Position numbers and translations under genes: made by a program. Source: Campylobacteraceae bacterium (lineage in GTDB: Bacteria > Campylobacterota > Campylobacteria > Campylobacterales > BB28). From it: 51,402 nucleotides of DNA. The stretch covers positions 1-51,402 of the forward strand of contig JADGEE010000008.1 in the NCBI GenBank assembly GCA_016744535.1, in the 5' to 3' direction. Shown in pieces: positions 43,384 to 51,402 of this stretch (its first letter is position 1; each line of letters begins with the position of its first letter). The notes beneath the pieces are model-generated. The model ran no database searches. It was given only the letters and a program-made list of their open reading frames with translations, and was not told the DNA's origin.

Positions 43384-43665
43384 TTGAAGTTTATAGATAC
43401 CTTATTAAAATATGAACAAGATTTAACAGGAAATACAAAAAATGAATTAGCTAAACATATAGGTGTAACTACTAGAACTTTAAATAAATGGATCATTAAA
43501 GAAGCTAGACCACGAAAAAAGATATATTTAGAAAGAATGGTTAAGTTTTTTCAAATCTCTTATGATGATTTTATAAAAATAAGAGAACAAGAGGCATTAG
43601 AGGAGTTTAATTTAACTCTAAAAGAGTTTATTCAAATGAGACGAAAAGAGAAAAAAGAGGATTAA
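43384..43665 (+). CDS. XRE-like HTH regulator of the duplicated cassette, copy 2
   Basis: 93 residues from TTG with AAAGGA upstream. It shares with copy 1 the LAKHIGVT core and an identical C-terminal 34 residues (from YDDFIKIREQEA on), but the recognition helix differs (TTRTLNKWIIKEAR against TQQTINNWINGLL). The change is concentrated where DNA is read, which would let the two regulators act on different operators. Confidence 0.75.
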   Translation: MKFIDTLLKYEQDLTGNTKNELAKHIGVTTRTLNKWIIKEARPRKKIYLERMVKFFQISYDDFIKIREQEALEEFNLTLKEFIQMRRKEKKED

Positions 43666-43680
43666 TAAATTAATTATTTT

Positions 43681-45621
43681 TTAACTCTTTAACTCCTCAA
43701 CTATCTCTTCAAGTTCTAAAAACCTCTCAACCATATTTTCATATTCACTCTCTGTTGATTCTAACTCTTCGGCAATTTTTGTAATGCCTTTTTTTTGATA
43801 ACACTCTGGGTCTGCTAAACACTCATTTAATTTTTCGATTTTCCCCTCATACTCTTCAATCTTTTGAGGAAGTGAATCATATTCTCTTTGGTCTTTATAG
43901 CTTAATTTTGTCTGCTTTCTCTCTTTTTTATAATTAATTACTTTTTTATCTTCTACAAAATTATAACTTTCAATCTCTTTTAACTCTTTTTCAATTTCAA
44001 GGTATTCCGTATAACTTTGAAATGATTCTTCAACAATTCCCTCACCTTTAAAAATTAAAAGTTTATCAGCAATTTTATCAATAAAATATCTATCGTGACT
44101 TACAAATATAACAGCACCCATAAATTTTTGTAAATTCTCTTCTAAAATGTTAATAGTTGGAATATCAAGGTCATTTGTAGGCTCATCTAAAATAAGACAA
44201 TCAACTTTTTTTGTAAATAATAAAGCTAAGGCAACTCTATTTTTTTCGCCACCACTTAATAATCCAATTTTTTTATCTAAATACTCTTTTGGAAATAGAA
44301 AATTTTTAAGGTATCCATAAACGTGTAAATTTTTGCCCCAAACTTCAACTCTGTCTCCGCCATCAGGGCAAAATGTTTCGATTAAATTTTTATCTTCATT
44401 TAATATAGTTCTGTGTTGGTCAAAATATCCTATTTTAAAATCACCCTTTTTAATAATTCCCTCATCAATTTTTAAATCTCCTAAAAGTAGTCTTATAAAA
44501 GTTGATTTACCACTTCCATTTTTTCCAACAATAGCTATTTTATCTTGCTGAATTATTCTTGTAGAAAAATTTTCAATTAAGAGTTTATCTCCTAATGATT
44601 TTTTAATATTCTCAACTTCAAATAACATCTTTTTTTTATTTAATCTATTCTCTTTATCATTTTGAAAATTGTGTTTTTCTCTTTTTAACTCGATTGACAT
44701 TTTTCTAATGAGTGATGGATTACTTTTAGCTTTATCTCTAATTTCAAGCAGTCTAGCTTTTCTTCCCTCATTTCTCTTTCTTCTAGCAGTTACTCCTCTT
44801 TGATACCAATGCTCCTCCGCTTTTAAAAGTCTTAATAAATTTTCGTGGTCTTTTGCTATATTTTGTAAAAGTTTCTCTTTTTCACTTAAATAGTTACTAT
44901 AACCACCTCTAAAAGTTCGTAATTTACAATCTTCTATCTCAATAGATTTATTGGCAATATTATCAATAAAATATCTATCGTGACTTACAAATATTATTGT
45001 AAATTTTCCTTTTAAAAGCATCTCTTCTAAAAATTCAACCATATATACATCAAGGTGGTTTGTTGGCTCATCAAGTAGTAAAATATCAGGTTTTTTAAGT
45101 AAAAGTCCAGCTAATGCTACTCTTTTTTGCTCTCCTCCACTAAGTAAATTTACAACTCTATTCTCATACTCTTTAAGTGAAAACTCTTTTAATACTCGCT
45201 GAACTAAATTATCTAAATCCCAAGCGTTAAAAAAATCTAATTTTGCAGATAATTCTGACTGTTTTCTAAGTAACTCTTGATTCTCATAATCACTGTTTAA
45301 TTTTTCAGTTATATTATCAAAGTCTTTTTTTAACTCTTTAAGTTCGGCTAATTCCTCTTCAATTGCCTCTTTTACACTTAAACCATCTCTAAATTTTGGA
45401 ACTTGTGATAGCATTTTAATTATAATATTATTTTTAGTTATTCGTTTTCCATCATCAATCTCAATAAGACCTGTAATTATCTTCATAAGAGTTGATTTAC
45501 CGCTTCCATTTTTTCCAATTATCGCAACTCTATCACCCTCTTCAATCGTAAAATTAACTTCACATAAAATTTTTTCTGTATCGTAGTGTTTGCTAACTTC
45601 TAGTAAGTCTATTAATGCCAT
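43681..45621 (-). CDS. ABC-F family ATPase (Uup-like)
   Basis: 646 residues with two ATP-binding cassettes and no membrane part. Cassette 1: Walker A GKNGSGKST (36-44), signature LSGGEQKR, Walker B LLLDEPTNHLD. Cassette 2: a second GKNGSGKST, LSGGEKNR and LILDEPTNDLD. The linker between cassettes is rich in Arg/Lys, and the last 90 residues look like a coiled coil, as in Uup. ABC-F proteins act on the ribosome or on DNA structures. A GGAGAG site precedes the ATG. It is the next gene downstream of the Ech-like operon on the same strand. Confidence 0.9.
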   Translation of the reverse strand: MALIDLLEVSKHYDTEKILCEVNFTIEEGDRVAIIGKNGSGKSTLMKIITGLIEIDDGKRITKNNIIIKMLSQVPKFRDGLSVKEAIEEELAELKELKKDFDNITEKLNSDYENQELLRKQSELSAKLDFFNAWDLDNLVQRVLKEFSLKEYENRVVNLLSGGEQKRVALAGLLLKKPDILLLDEPTNHLDVYMVEFLEEMLLKGKFTIIFVSHDRYFIDNIANKSIEIEDCKLRTFRGGYSNYLSEKEKLLQNIAKDHENLLRLLKAEEHWYQRGVTARRKRNEGRKARLLEIRDKAKSNPSLIRKMSIELKREKHNFQNDKENRLNKKKMLFEVENIKKSLGDKLLIENFSTRIIQQDKIAIVGKNGSGKSTFIRLLLGDLKIDEGIIKKGDFKIGYFDQHRTILNEDKNLIETFCPDGGDRVEVWGKNLHVYGYLKNFLFPKEYLDKKIGLLSGGEKNRVALALLFTKKVDCLILDEPTNDLDIPTINILEENLQKFMGAVIFVSHDRYFIDKIADKLLIFKGEGIVEESFQSYTEYLEIEKELKEIESYNFVEDKKVINYKKERKQTKLSYKDQREYDSLPQKIEEYEGKIEKLNECLADPECYQKKGITKIAEELESTESEYENMVERFLELEEIVEELKS

Positions 45622-45675
45622 TATCTCTCCAAACTTTTTATTATGGAAATTATATTAAAAACTTACTAAATTTTC

Positions 45676-46194
45676 TTAAACTCTCTCACTCATTTTAGTT
45701 CGGTCATTTTGTCCAAATGGATTTTTAAATATTTTTCCAAATAATTTAAATGGCTTCTCTATATCTTTATTTTTCTTTTCTAAAATTTCTAATCCTTGCA
45801 CAACTCCATCAATAATTTGCTCTGGTCTAACGGCACATCCTCCAATGTATACATCAACAGGAATATATCTATCAACTCCATTTTCGACATTATACATATC
45901 TCTAAAAACACCGCCAGTAGATGTACAACTCCCAACAGCAATTACAACTTTAGGCTCAGGCATTTGGGTATAAATCTCAACCAATCTCTCTCTACTTCTA
46001 TGTGTAACTGGCCCAGTTACTAATAAAACATCTGATTGCTTTGGATTTCCTCTGTTTATCATTCCAAATCGTTCAATATCAAAAACAGGAGATAAACACG
46101 CAAGTATCTCTATATCACACCCATTACAACTTCCAGCGTTATAGTGAAGTATCCAAGGCGATTTTTTTCTATATTTTTTTAATTTATCAAACAT
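45676..46194 (-). CDS. Ech/Hyf-type hydrogenase small subunit (NuoB-like, EchC position)
   Basis: About 172 residues. It has the four-cysteine [4Fe-4S] pattern of NuoB-like hydrogenase small subunits: SCNGC, then GSCTSTGG and IGGCAVRPE. VTGPVTHRSRERL and PVDVYIGGCAVRPEQIIDG match group 4 hydrogenases. The last motif has AV where GCPPRPE is usual. ATG 46194 is chosen because the TTG two codons earlier abuts the AAAAAAGG site. It follows an EchB-like gene by 12 bp. No EchD, E or F follows; an ABC-F gene comes next. Confidence 0.82.
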   Translation of the reverse strand: MFDKLKKYRKKSPWILHYNAGSCNGCDIEILACLSPVFDIERFGMINRGNPKQSDVLLVTGPVTHRSRERLVEIYTQMPEPKVVIAVGSCTSTGGVFRDMYNVENGVDRYIPVDVYIGGCAVRPEQIIDGVVQGLEILEKKNKDIEKPFKLFGKIFKNPFGQNDRTKMSERV

Positions 46195-46206
46195 AATCAA
46201 CCTTTT

Positions 46207-47025
46207 TTAATTAAGTATAAATAGATTTAAAATTCCTAGAGGCAAAGTTATACCTAAAGCGATTTTTAACATTTGCGAATAACTAACTCTAGCGGTTGAA
46301 TTATCTACTAAATTAACTAATAGAAAAACTCCCATAACTAAACTAATTCCTAATATATAATTATCTCCTGCAAACAAAAATATAAAAGCGTAAGCAAAAA
46401 CATACTCTAACCACTTAGCAGTATATAGGGCTTCATAAAAAATTCCACTATACTCAATTTCAACTCCACCTATTATCTCTTGATGAGCATCTGCCACATC
46501 AAAAGGCGACTTTTTTAACTTTATTGGCAACACAACTAATAGAGCTATAAACATTGGCAAAAGAGTTAAAAGTGAAAAATCGCTTTCTAAAATTACTTTT
46601 ACTTCAAATGAACCAGTTATCATATAAAAAGCAATTGCAGAAAGAATCAAAATAGGCTCATAACTTAAAACTCCTAATAATTCTCTCACTCCTCCAATTT
46701 GGCTATAAGTTGAATTAACTGAAAAACCTGCAATGATTAAAATTGCACTTGAAAGCAGATGAAAAAATATCACCATCAATAAATCGCCACCTAAAATAAA
46801 AATAGCTAAAGTTACCCACATCGCAATAAAATGCAAAACTCCTAAACTTGCGTGAAAGGAGTGAATCATCATTGGGCGTTTATCCATCAATTTAAAAAAG
46901 TCATAAAATGGCTGTAATACGGGAGGACCTTGCCTATTTTGTATTCTAGCTTTTAAAACTCTCTCTATTCCATAAATTAATCCACCAAAAACAGGGGCTA
47001 AAAGTATTAATAAAAAACTAATCAT
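46207..47025 (-). CDS. Ech/Hyf-type membrane subunit (NuoH-like, EchB position)
   Basis: 272 residues with about eight membrane helices. The NuoH/HycD family segment GIERVLKARIQNRQGPPVLQ (about 20-39) and the quinone/proton-site-like SPFDVADAHQEIIGGVEIEYSG (about 173-194) with conserved acidic residues are present. This subunit anchors the peripheral arm in energy-converting hydrogenases. Its ATG overlaps the antiporter-like gene by 4 bp. The order antiporter - NuoH-like - NuoB-like equals echA-echB-echC. Confidence 0.85.
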   Translation of the reverse strand: MISFLLILLAPVFGGLIYGIERVLKARIQNRQGPPVLQPFYDFFKLMDKRPMMIHSFHASLGVLHFIAMWVTLAIFILGGDLLMVIFFHLLSSAILIIAGFSVNSTYSQIGGVRELLGVLSYEPILILSAIAFYMITGSFEVKVILESDFSLLTLLPMFIALLVVLPIKLKKSPFDVADAHQEIIGGVEIEYSGIFYEALYTAKWLEYVFAYAFIFLFAGDNYILGISLVMGVFLLVNLVDNSTARVSYSQMLKIALGITLPLGILNLFILN

Positions 47026-48803
47026 AATATAACTCCTGAAATTAATAATATGATATAAAAAGCTACTCCACCAATAGCAAAAAGTTTTAATGGCATTTTA
47101 AAATAGTAAGATGCTAAATTAATATCAACTCTCTCTGCACAGTTATAGACTTTTGTTCTATCTACATTTTTAAAGTGAAATAGAGACAGAAGAGGAATTG
47201 ATATAACTATCAACCAACCTAATAAAATAGTCCAAAATGGCACTAAAGTTATTAAGCTTTTTGTATTTGTTATATCACTTGCAATTGGAATTAAAATATT
47301 AGTTAAAATAGGTGTTATAAAAATTCCTGAGCTTAAAAGCATTAGAGCTAAAATTATATTTGGAAATAGCATATTAAAAGGAATTTTCTCTTTTATAAAG
47401 TTTTCGTCTTCCTTTATTAAAACTCTTGCACTAACTTTAAAATAAATTAAAACTAATATAACTCCACCAACACTCATTAAAACTAAAAGAGGTATTTGAG
47501 TAACTCCCTCTAGTGCTAACCACTTACCTAAAAATGCCCCAAATGGTGGAAGTGTCAAACTTACAAAGCCTAGCATTATAAAAAAAGTTGTATATGGTGC
47601 TATATTTATTAATTTATTTAAACTCTCTACCTCTTTTTTATTGTAAAGTTTTTCTAAAATACCAGCTTGTAAAAATAGCATAGCTTTAGATATACCGTGA
47701 AACCAAATTATAAGTAGACTTGCTGTAATTGCTAAATTTGTACCAATTGCACCTAAAGCTATCATCAATCCTAATAATCCAATTGTTGAGTAAGCGAGTA
47801 TCTTTTTAAAATTCTCCTCATTTAATGCACTAAGAGAAGCTGTTACTAAAATATACCCACCAAAAATAGCAATTATATTTCCGCTTAGAGTTCCTATTAA
47901 AATAGGTGAGAGTTTTAAAATTAAATAAGGTGCTATTTTAACCATTGTTGAGGAGTGTAAAATTGCACTTACAGGAGTTGGAGCAACCATCGCACCAAGT
48001 AACCACTTATCAAATGGACTTTGAGCCCCTTTTACTAATCCTGCAATTGCGATAATTATAAATGGTAAAAATGTCACCTCTTTTGATTCTATTATAGAGT
48101 TAAAATAGATTGGAATATCTTGCCAAATTAATAAAATTATTCCAATTAATAATGCAACTCCTCCGACTTGATTCATCCATAATGCCCTAAGTGAATTTTC
48201 AATAGAAATTGCATTAAATCTATATCTAATTAATAAGTAAGATGCTAGCGTTGTAGTCTCAAATAGTAAAAAAAACCACTCTATATTATTCACAACAACT
48301 ATAAAATTCATAACCCCTAAAAATGAGATTAAAATCGCTATGAAATTTCTCTTTTTTTGTTCACTAAACTCTTTTTCATAATCTAAATATCCAAGTGCAT
48401 AAATTACAATCAATCCTCCAACTATATTTATAAGTAAAAACATAAATATAGAGAGTGAATCTACACTTATATCAACTTCATTGCTTGATGGTAAAATAGT
48501 TAAAAGATAATTAAATAGAGTTAATTGTAAAATTGCAAAAATTAGAGTTTGAATATTTTTAAATTTAATACCTTGAATTAAAAAGTAGAGTATTAAAATA
48601 GTGTCTAAAGCTTGAAAAAATATATGAATATTATGTGATAGAGTAAAATTTAAAGTTTCTACATTTAAATAAGCAAATAGACTTGAAAATATTAATAAAC
48701 TAACACTAATATAAGCTAATAGCTTATAAAATTTGCCACTAAAACTAATTGCTAATCCTAAAATAAAAGGCATTAAAATAAGAATTTCTACTATAAAATG
48801 CAT
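47022..48803 (-). CDS. Proton-translocating antiporter-like subunit (NuoL/EchA/HyfB type)
   Basis: 593 residues, about 14-16 membrane helices. The core resembles NuoL/Mrp: IVNNIEWFFLLFETTTLASYLLI, GLVKGAQSPFDKWLLGAMVAPTPVSAILHSSTMVK and FHGISKAMLFLQAG, with the key lysines and histidines of the antiporter fold. It would pump ions driven by the redox arm. It starts 4 bp after the upstream hybrid kinase stop, so it may share that kinase's transcript. The redox large subunit is absent from the window. Confidence 0.85.
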   Translation of the reverse strand: MHFIVEILILMPFILGLAISFSGKFYKLLAYISVSLLIFSSLFAYLNVETLNFTLSHNIHIFFQALDTILILYFLIQGIKFKNIQTLIFAILQLTLFNYLLTILPSSNEVDISVDSLSIFMFLLINIVGGLIVIYALGYLDYEKEFSEQKKRNFIAILISFLGVMNFIVVVNNIEWFFLLFETTTLASYLLIRYRFNAISIENSLRALWMNQVGGVALLIGIILLIWQDIPIYFNSIIESKEVTFLPFIIIAIAGLVKGAQSPFDKWLLGAMVAPTPVSAILHSSTMVKIAPYLILKLSPILIGTLSGNIIAIFGGYILVTASLSALNEENFKKILAYSTIGLLGLMIALGAIGTNLAITASLLIIWFHGISKAMLFLQAGILEKLYNKKEVESLNKLINIAPYTTFFIMLGFVSLTLPPFGAFLGKWLALEGVTQIPLLVLMSVGGVILVLIYFKVSARVLIKEDENFIKEKIPFNMLFPNIILALMLLSSGIFITPILTNILIPIASDITNTKSLITLVPFWTILLGWLIVISIPLLSLFHFKNVDRTKVYNCAERVDINLASYYFKMPLKLFAIGGVAFYIILLISGVIL

Positions 48804-48807
48804 AAAA

Positions 48808-50526
48808 TTAATCCTTGTTGAATATTTTATTTGAAAGTATTTTTATAATTTCTTCAATATTAAATTCATTTAATAATTTTAATAAATATTCCCTACACTT
48901 ACTATTTTTTAAACTTTTTATTAATTTTTTCAGTTGAGTATAGTTACCTATTTGAGCATTTTGAAATATATTATTTTTTAAATTAGTCTCAATATTACTA
49001 CAAATTTCCATCTCTTTTGAAGTTTTTTTGAGAGAAATTTGTATTTTATCAATTAATAAATTAAATCTAAATGGTTTAAATACTACATCATTAAAAATAT
49101 CTTCTGAAATTTTTTTGCTGAAAACTTGAGCAGTCATAGCTATAATATTAGCATTTAAATCATATTCTTTTATAATTTTAGCACTCTTTACACCATCTAT
49201 TTCAGGCATTATAATATCCATTAAAATAACATCTGGTTTCTCTTTTTTATACATATCTAGTGCTTTATATCCATTATTTGCACTATATACTTTAAAATCA
49301 TTATTTTTTAAAATAGTATTTAACATCTCTATATTTGCCTTCTCATCATCTACAATTAATATTTTTTTGTTACTATTTTCATATATTATTTCTATTTTTT
49401 TACTTTTAATATTTAGAGATGGATCTAGTTTAAGAGTAAAAAAGAATTTTGTACCTCTATTTTGTTGAGAAGAGACACTTAATACTCCACCCATTAACTC
49501 TACATTTTTTTTAGATATTGCAAGTCCTAAACCTGTTCCTTGATGAGATGTCTCTTTTGTTTTATAAAAGATATTAAATATATTTTTTAATTCACTCTTT
49601 TTAATTCCTATTCCACTATCATTTACTTCAAAATAATAATTATCTATCTCTTTTTTTAAAATTACTATTTTTACAAATCCATCTTTTGTAAATTTTAAAG
49701 AATTTCCAACTAAATTTAGTAAAATTTGAAATAGTTTTGCTTTATCTCCTATAATAGAGGAATCTTGTTTTAAATTGTGTTCTATTGAAAAATTTATCTC
49801 TTTTTTTTTTGCTTGAATTCTAAAATTATTTTTTATAAATTTTACTAAATCATAAATTAAAAACTCACTCTTATGTAGTTCTATCTGTTCTGCTTCAATT
49901 TTAGATATATCCAAAATATCATTTATTAAGTGAATCATATAATTTCCAGAATCACTTAATTGTTGAATATAGTTTTTCTGTTTTGTATTTAATTTTGTTG
50001 TTTTTAAAAGTTCTGCATAACCTATTACAGAATTCATAGGAGTTCTTAATTCGTGACTCATATTTGATAAAAATATAGATTTAGCTCTATTTGCACTCTC
50101 TGCTTTCTCTTTGGCTAAATGTAGTTTTTTCTCTTGAGACTCTTTTTCTGTAATATCTCTAGCAATTTCTAAAAAATATGTTTGTCCTTTAAAATTAATT
50201 ATAGATATATCAACTTCTGCCACATAAGTAGTATTATCTTTTTTTGTATGAGTTGTTTTAATAGATAAATTATTATATTTTTTTAAATATTTTAAATTTC
50301 TTGCACATTTATATTTATTACATTTTAAATCTATATCAGAGATATTCATATTAAGTAGTTCATCTTTTAAATAGCCAAGTTTTTCAGAAGTTTTTCTATT
50401 TATATATATTAAATTTCCATTTTCATCTGTAATAATAAATAAATCACTACTACTGTCTATTAAATTTTTTAAAAGGATAAGTTCAGAGTTTAAATTTTCA
50501 TCATCTAAATTAAAAATTTTTTTCAA
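48808..50526 (-). CDS. Hybrid sensor kinase (PAS-HisKA-HATPase-REC), soluble
   Basis: 572 residues, no membrane segment. PAS at about 25-125 (DENGNLIYINRKT, plus a cysteine pair near residue 73), a coiled linker, H box SNMSHELRTPMNS, HATPase with NLVGNSLKF and GTGLGLAISKK, then a C-terminal receiver with VDDEKAN and MDIIMPEIDG. After the receiver about 60 residues are helical, without an obvious Hpt histidine motif. It overlaps the response regulator gene by 4 bp and directly precedes the Ech-like genes. Confidence 0.88.
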   Translation of the reverse strand: MKKIFNLDDENLNSELILLKNLIDSSSDLFIITDENGNLIYINRKTSEKLGYLKDELLNMNISDIDLKCNKYKCARNLKYLKKYNNLSIKTTHTKKDNTTYVAEVDISIINFKGQTYFLEIARDITEKESQEKKLHLAKEKAESANRAKSIFLSNMSHELRTPMNSVIGYAELLKTTKLNTKQKNYIQQLSDSGNYMIHLINDILDISKIEAEQIELHKSEFLIYDLVKFIKNNFRIQAKKKEINFSIEHNLKQDSSIIGDKAKLFQILLNLVGNSLKFTKDGFVKIVILKKEIDNYYFEVNDSGIGIKKSELKNIFNIFYKTKETSHQGTGLGLAISKKNVELMGGVLSVSSQQNRGTKFFFTLKLDPSLNIKSKKIEIIYENSNKKILIVDDEKANIEMLNTILKNNDFKVYSANNGYKALDMYKKEKPDVILMDIIMPEIDGVKSAKIIKEYDLNANIIAMTAQVFSKKISEDIFNDVVFKPFRFNLLIDKIQISLKKTSKEMEICSNIETNLKNNIFQNAQIGNYTQLKKLIKSLKNSKCREYLLKLLNEFNIEEIIKILSNKIFNKD

Positions 50527-51173
50527 TTATTTCCTTTTTTAAAGATATAACCTTCACCTTTTATATTATATATTAAATTATTTCCTATTTTCTTTTTTAA
50601 ATCTCTCATATGAGTCGCCATTGTATTAAAACTTATATCTTTATTTTCCCAAACATACTCTCTTAGAGTCTCATAAGTAACTAAATTACCTATATTTTTA
50701 ATAAGAGTATATAAAATTTTACTTTGAACTTTTGTAAGATTTACCTCTAAATTATCTTTTTTTAAAATTCTCTTATCTAAGAAATATGAGTTATTATTAG
50801 ATAATTTTATTTCACCTTGTAATGGTTTTAAAATATGTTTAATTCTAATTTCAAGTTCAGCTAACTCAAATGGTTTTTTCATATAATCATTTGCACCAAT
50901 TTCAAAAGCTTTTTGAATATTTTCAATTGAAGTGTATGAGCTAATAAAAATTATAGGTGTTTTTAAATTTATATCACGAAAATATTTAGCAACTTCAAAT
51001 CCATTTATTTCAGGTACATTTACATCTAAAATAAAAATATCATAATTAGCTAAATTGGCTTCAAGTATAACTTCACCATCTTCAAATGTATCAATTTCAT
51101 AGCTTTTTAATTTAAAGTATCGTGAAATATGCTCTTTTAATAGATAATCATCTTCTAAAAGTGCTATTTTCAT
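50523..51173 (-). CDS. OmpR/PhoB-type response regulator
   Basis: 216 residues. The receiver (1-118) has ED (7-8), phosphoacceptor D50 in FILDVN and the KKPFE lysine. The C-terminal winged helix (about 125-215) includes TKVQSKILYTLIKN and the recognition-helix segment FNTMATHMRDLKKKIG. It is a DNA-binding transcription regulator. Its start codon overlaps the upstream kinase stop by 3 bp (ATGA) and its end overlaps the hybrid kinase, so kinase-regulator-kinase are one operon. Confidence 0.92.
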   Translation of the reverse strand: MKIALLEDDYLLKEHISRYFKLKSYEIDTFEDGEVILEANLANYDIFILDVNVPEINGFEVAKYFRDINLKTPIIFISSYTSIENIQKAFEIGANDYMKKPFELAELEIRIKHILKPLQGEIKLSNNNSYFLDKRILKKDNLEVNLTKVQSKILYTLIKNIGNLVTYETLREYVWENKDISFNTMATHMRDLKKKIGNNLIYNIKGEGYIFKKGNN

Positions 51174-51402
51174 TTAAAGTCTTTAAATTTATATATAAAA
51201 GATGTTTTTTTATTTTTAGAAACTACATCCATTTTTATATTTTCCTCTTGAGTAATATTATATACGATATCTAAACCTATACCTAGTTTATTTTTTTTTT
51301 TTTTTTCTTTATAAAAATCTTTAAAAATATTTTTTATATTTTTTATCTCTCTACCACTATTTGTAATATTTAACTCTAATAATGAATTTTTAATATTTAA
51401 AT
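51170..51402 (-). CDS. Histidine kinase, C-terminal part (truncated by window edge)
   Basis: About 77 C-terminal codons are in the window, ending in TGA 51172-51170. The fragment has the HATPase G1-type NSGREI and G2-type LGIGLDIVYNI boxes and a closing beta strand (KTSFIYKFKDF). It sits immediately before the OmpR-type regulator with a 3-bp overlap, so it is the probable cognate sensor. The ATP-lid region between the boxes contains a run of lysines coded by an A16 tract; the reading frame is intact here. Confidence 0.82.
   Translation of the reverse strand, partial: LNIKNSLLELNITNSGREIKNIKNIFKDFYKEKKKKNKLGIGLDIVYNITQEENIKMDVVSKNKKTSFIYKFKDFK
51291..51306 (-). repeat. A16 homopolymer in kinase coding sequence
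   Basis: The plus strand shows 16 consecutive T, so the minus coding strand has 16 A. It encodes the lysine stretch EKKKKN between the two ATP-binding boxes of the kinase. In this sequence the frame is on. Such tracts slip during replication, and a change of length not divisible by three would truncate the kinase. Confidence 0.75.

Larger units (their letters stand above)
41130..43665. repeat. Tandem duplication of a ~1.28-kb cassette
   Basis: Two direct copies: 41130-42372 and 42410-43665, offset by 1280-1293 bp at every gene. Each holds Uma2 (-), 64-residue gene (-), divergent HTH (+). Nucleotide identity is high over the 64-residue gene, the Uma2 C-terminal half and the HTH 3' end, and lower in the divergent promoter and HTH 5' end. 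No transposase flanks them. Confidence 0.9.

Noticed and set aside
41130-43665. CRISPR or insertion-sequence origin of the repeated region
   Set aside because: The repeat unit is 1.28 kb with three intact genes and only two copies, and there is no transposase, terminal inverted repeat or spacer pattern.
43660-43680. ATTAAT-AA-ATTAAT as a terminator between the HTH gene and the ABC-F gene
   Set aside because: The stem is purely A/T with a 2-nt loop and would be very unstable; convergent stop codons alone do not support it.
49801-49810. A10 tract in the hybrid kinase as a phase-variable site
   Set aside because: Runs of this length are expected in DNA this AT-rich; only the A16 tract stands out.
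1-51402. tRNA or rRNA genes
   Set aside because: I looked for the GC-rich islands and TPsiC-like motifs that stand out in such AT-rich DNA and saw none. A covariance-model scan could still find a small RNA.

Overview
The window is strongly AT-rich (clearly below 30% G+C by eye). Its content points to a Campylobacterota (epsilonproteobacterial) chromosome. The order M23 peptidase - minC - lpxC - tsaB-like - thrB - ylxR - infB - rbfA - rimP is one I know from Campylobacter and Helicobacter. The menaquinone gene belongs to the futalosine pathway (mqnD), cytochrome c maturation uses a fused CcsB-CcsA protein, and the kinases carry the HQW(R/Q)QPL-type H box common in this phylum. I cannot resolve the genus. 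No rRNA, tRNA or CRISPR array was recognised.

Layout. (1) 1-5907: a divergent locus that looks like secondary metabolism. A nonribosomal peptide synthetase (N-terminal part only, running off the left edge) faces an operon of a rhodanese, a P1B-like ATPase without a CPx motif, and a fusion of a cysteine-dioxygenase-like cupin with a methyltransferase. A palindrome in the shared intergenic region overlaps the candidate NRPS promoter. (2) 5941-6805: rsfS and nadD. (3) 6850-11874: a signalling module of SpoIIE-type phosphatase, STAS-like protein, ParA-like ATPase, REC-PAS-histidine kinase, REC effector and a small protein. (4) 11884-20410: nadK, a lipoprotein, pdxJ, a toxin-antitoxin/membrane-protein insert, pdxA, a J-domain protein, rsmG, a PP0621-like protein, mqnD and a DHH phosphoesterase. 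(5) 20411-29271: the long conserved envelope/translation operon ending in rimP and ribD. (6) 29281-31189: a type II restriction-modification island (HNH endonuclease, controller, adenine methylase). (7) 31210-41026: secreted metalloprotease, exported amidohydrolase, luxS, nucleotide-sugar epimerase, efp, a histidine kinase and ccsBA. (8) 41130-43665: a tandemly duplicated three-gene cassette (Uma2-like nuclease, 64-residue protein, divergent HTH regulator). (9) 43681-51402: an ABC-F ATPase, then three subunits of an energy-converting hydrogenase in echA-echB-echC order without the catalytic subunit, and upstream of these a kinase - response regulator - kinase set whose outermost kinase carries an A16 tract.

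How the parts relate. Most genes are housekeeping (NAD, B6, menaquinone, lipid A, translation, riboflavin). Accessory material sits at gene borders: the TA pair splits pdxJ from pdxA, the RM system follows ribD, and the Uma2 cassettes lie between ccsBA and the ABC-F gene. The three loci that best deserve follow-up are the NRPS/ATPase/dioxygenase-methyltransferase locus, the duplicated Uma2 cassette, and the echABC module lacking echDEF.
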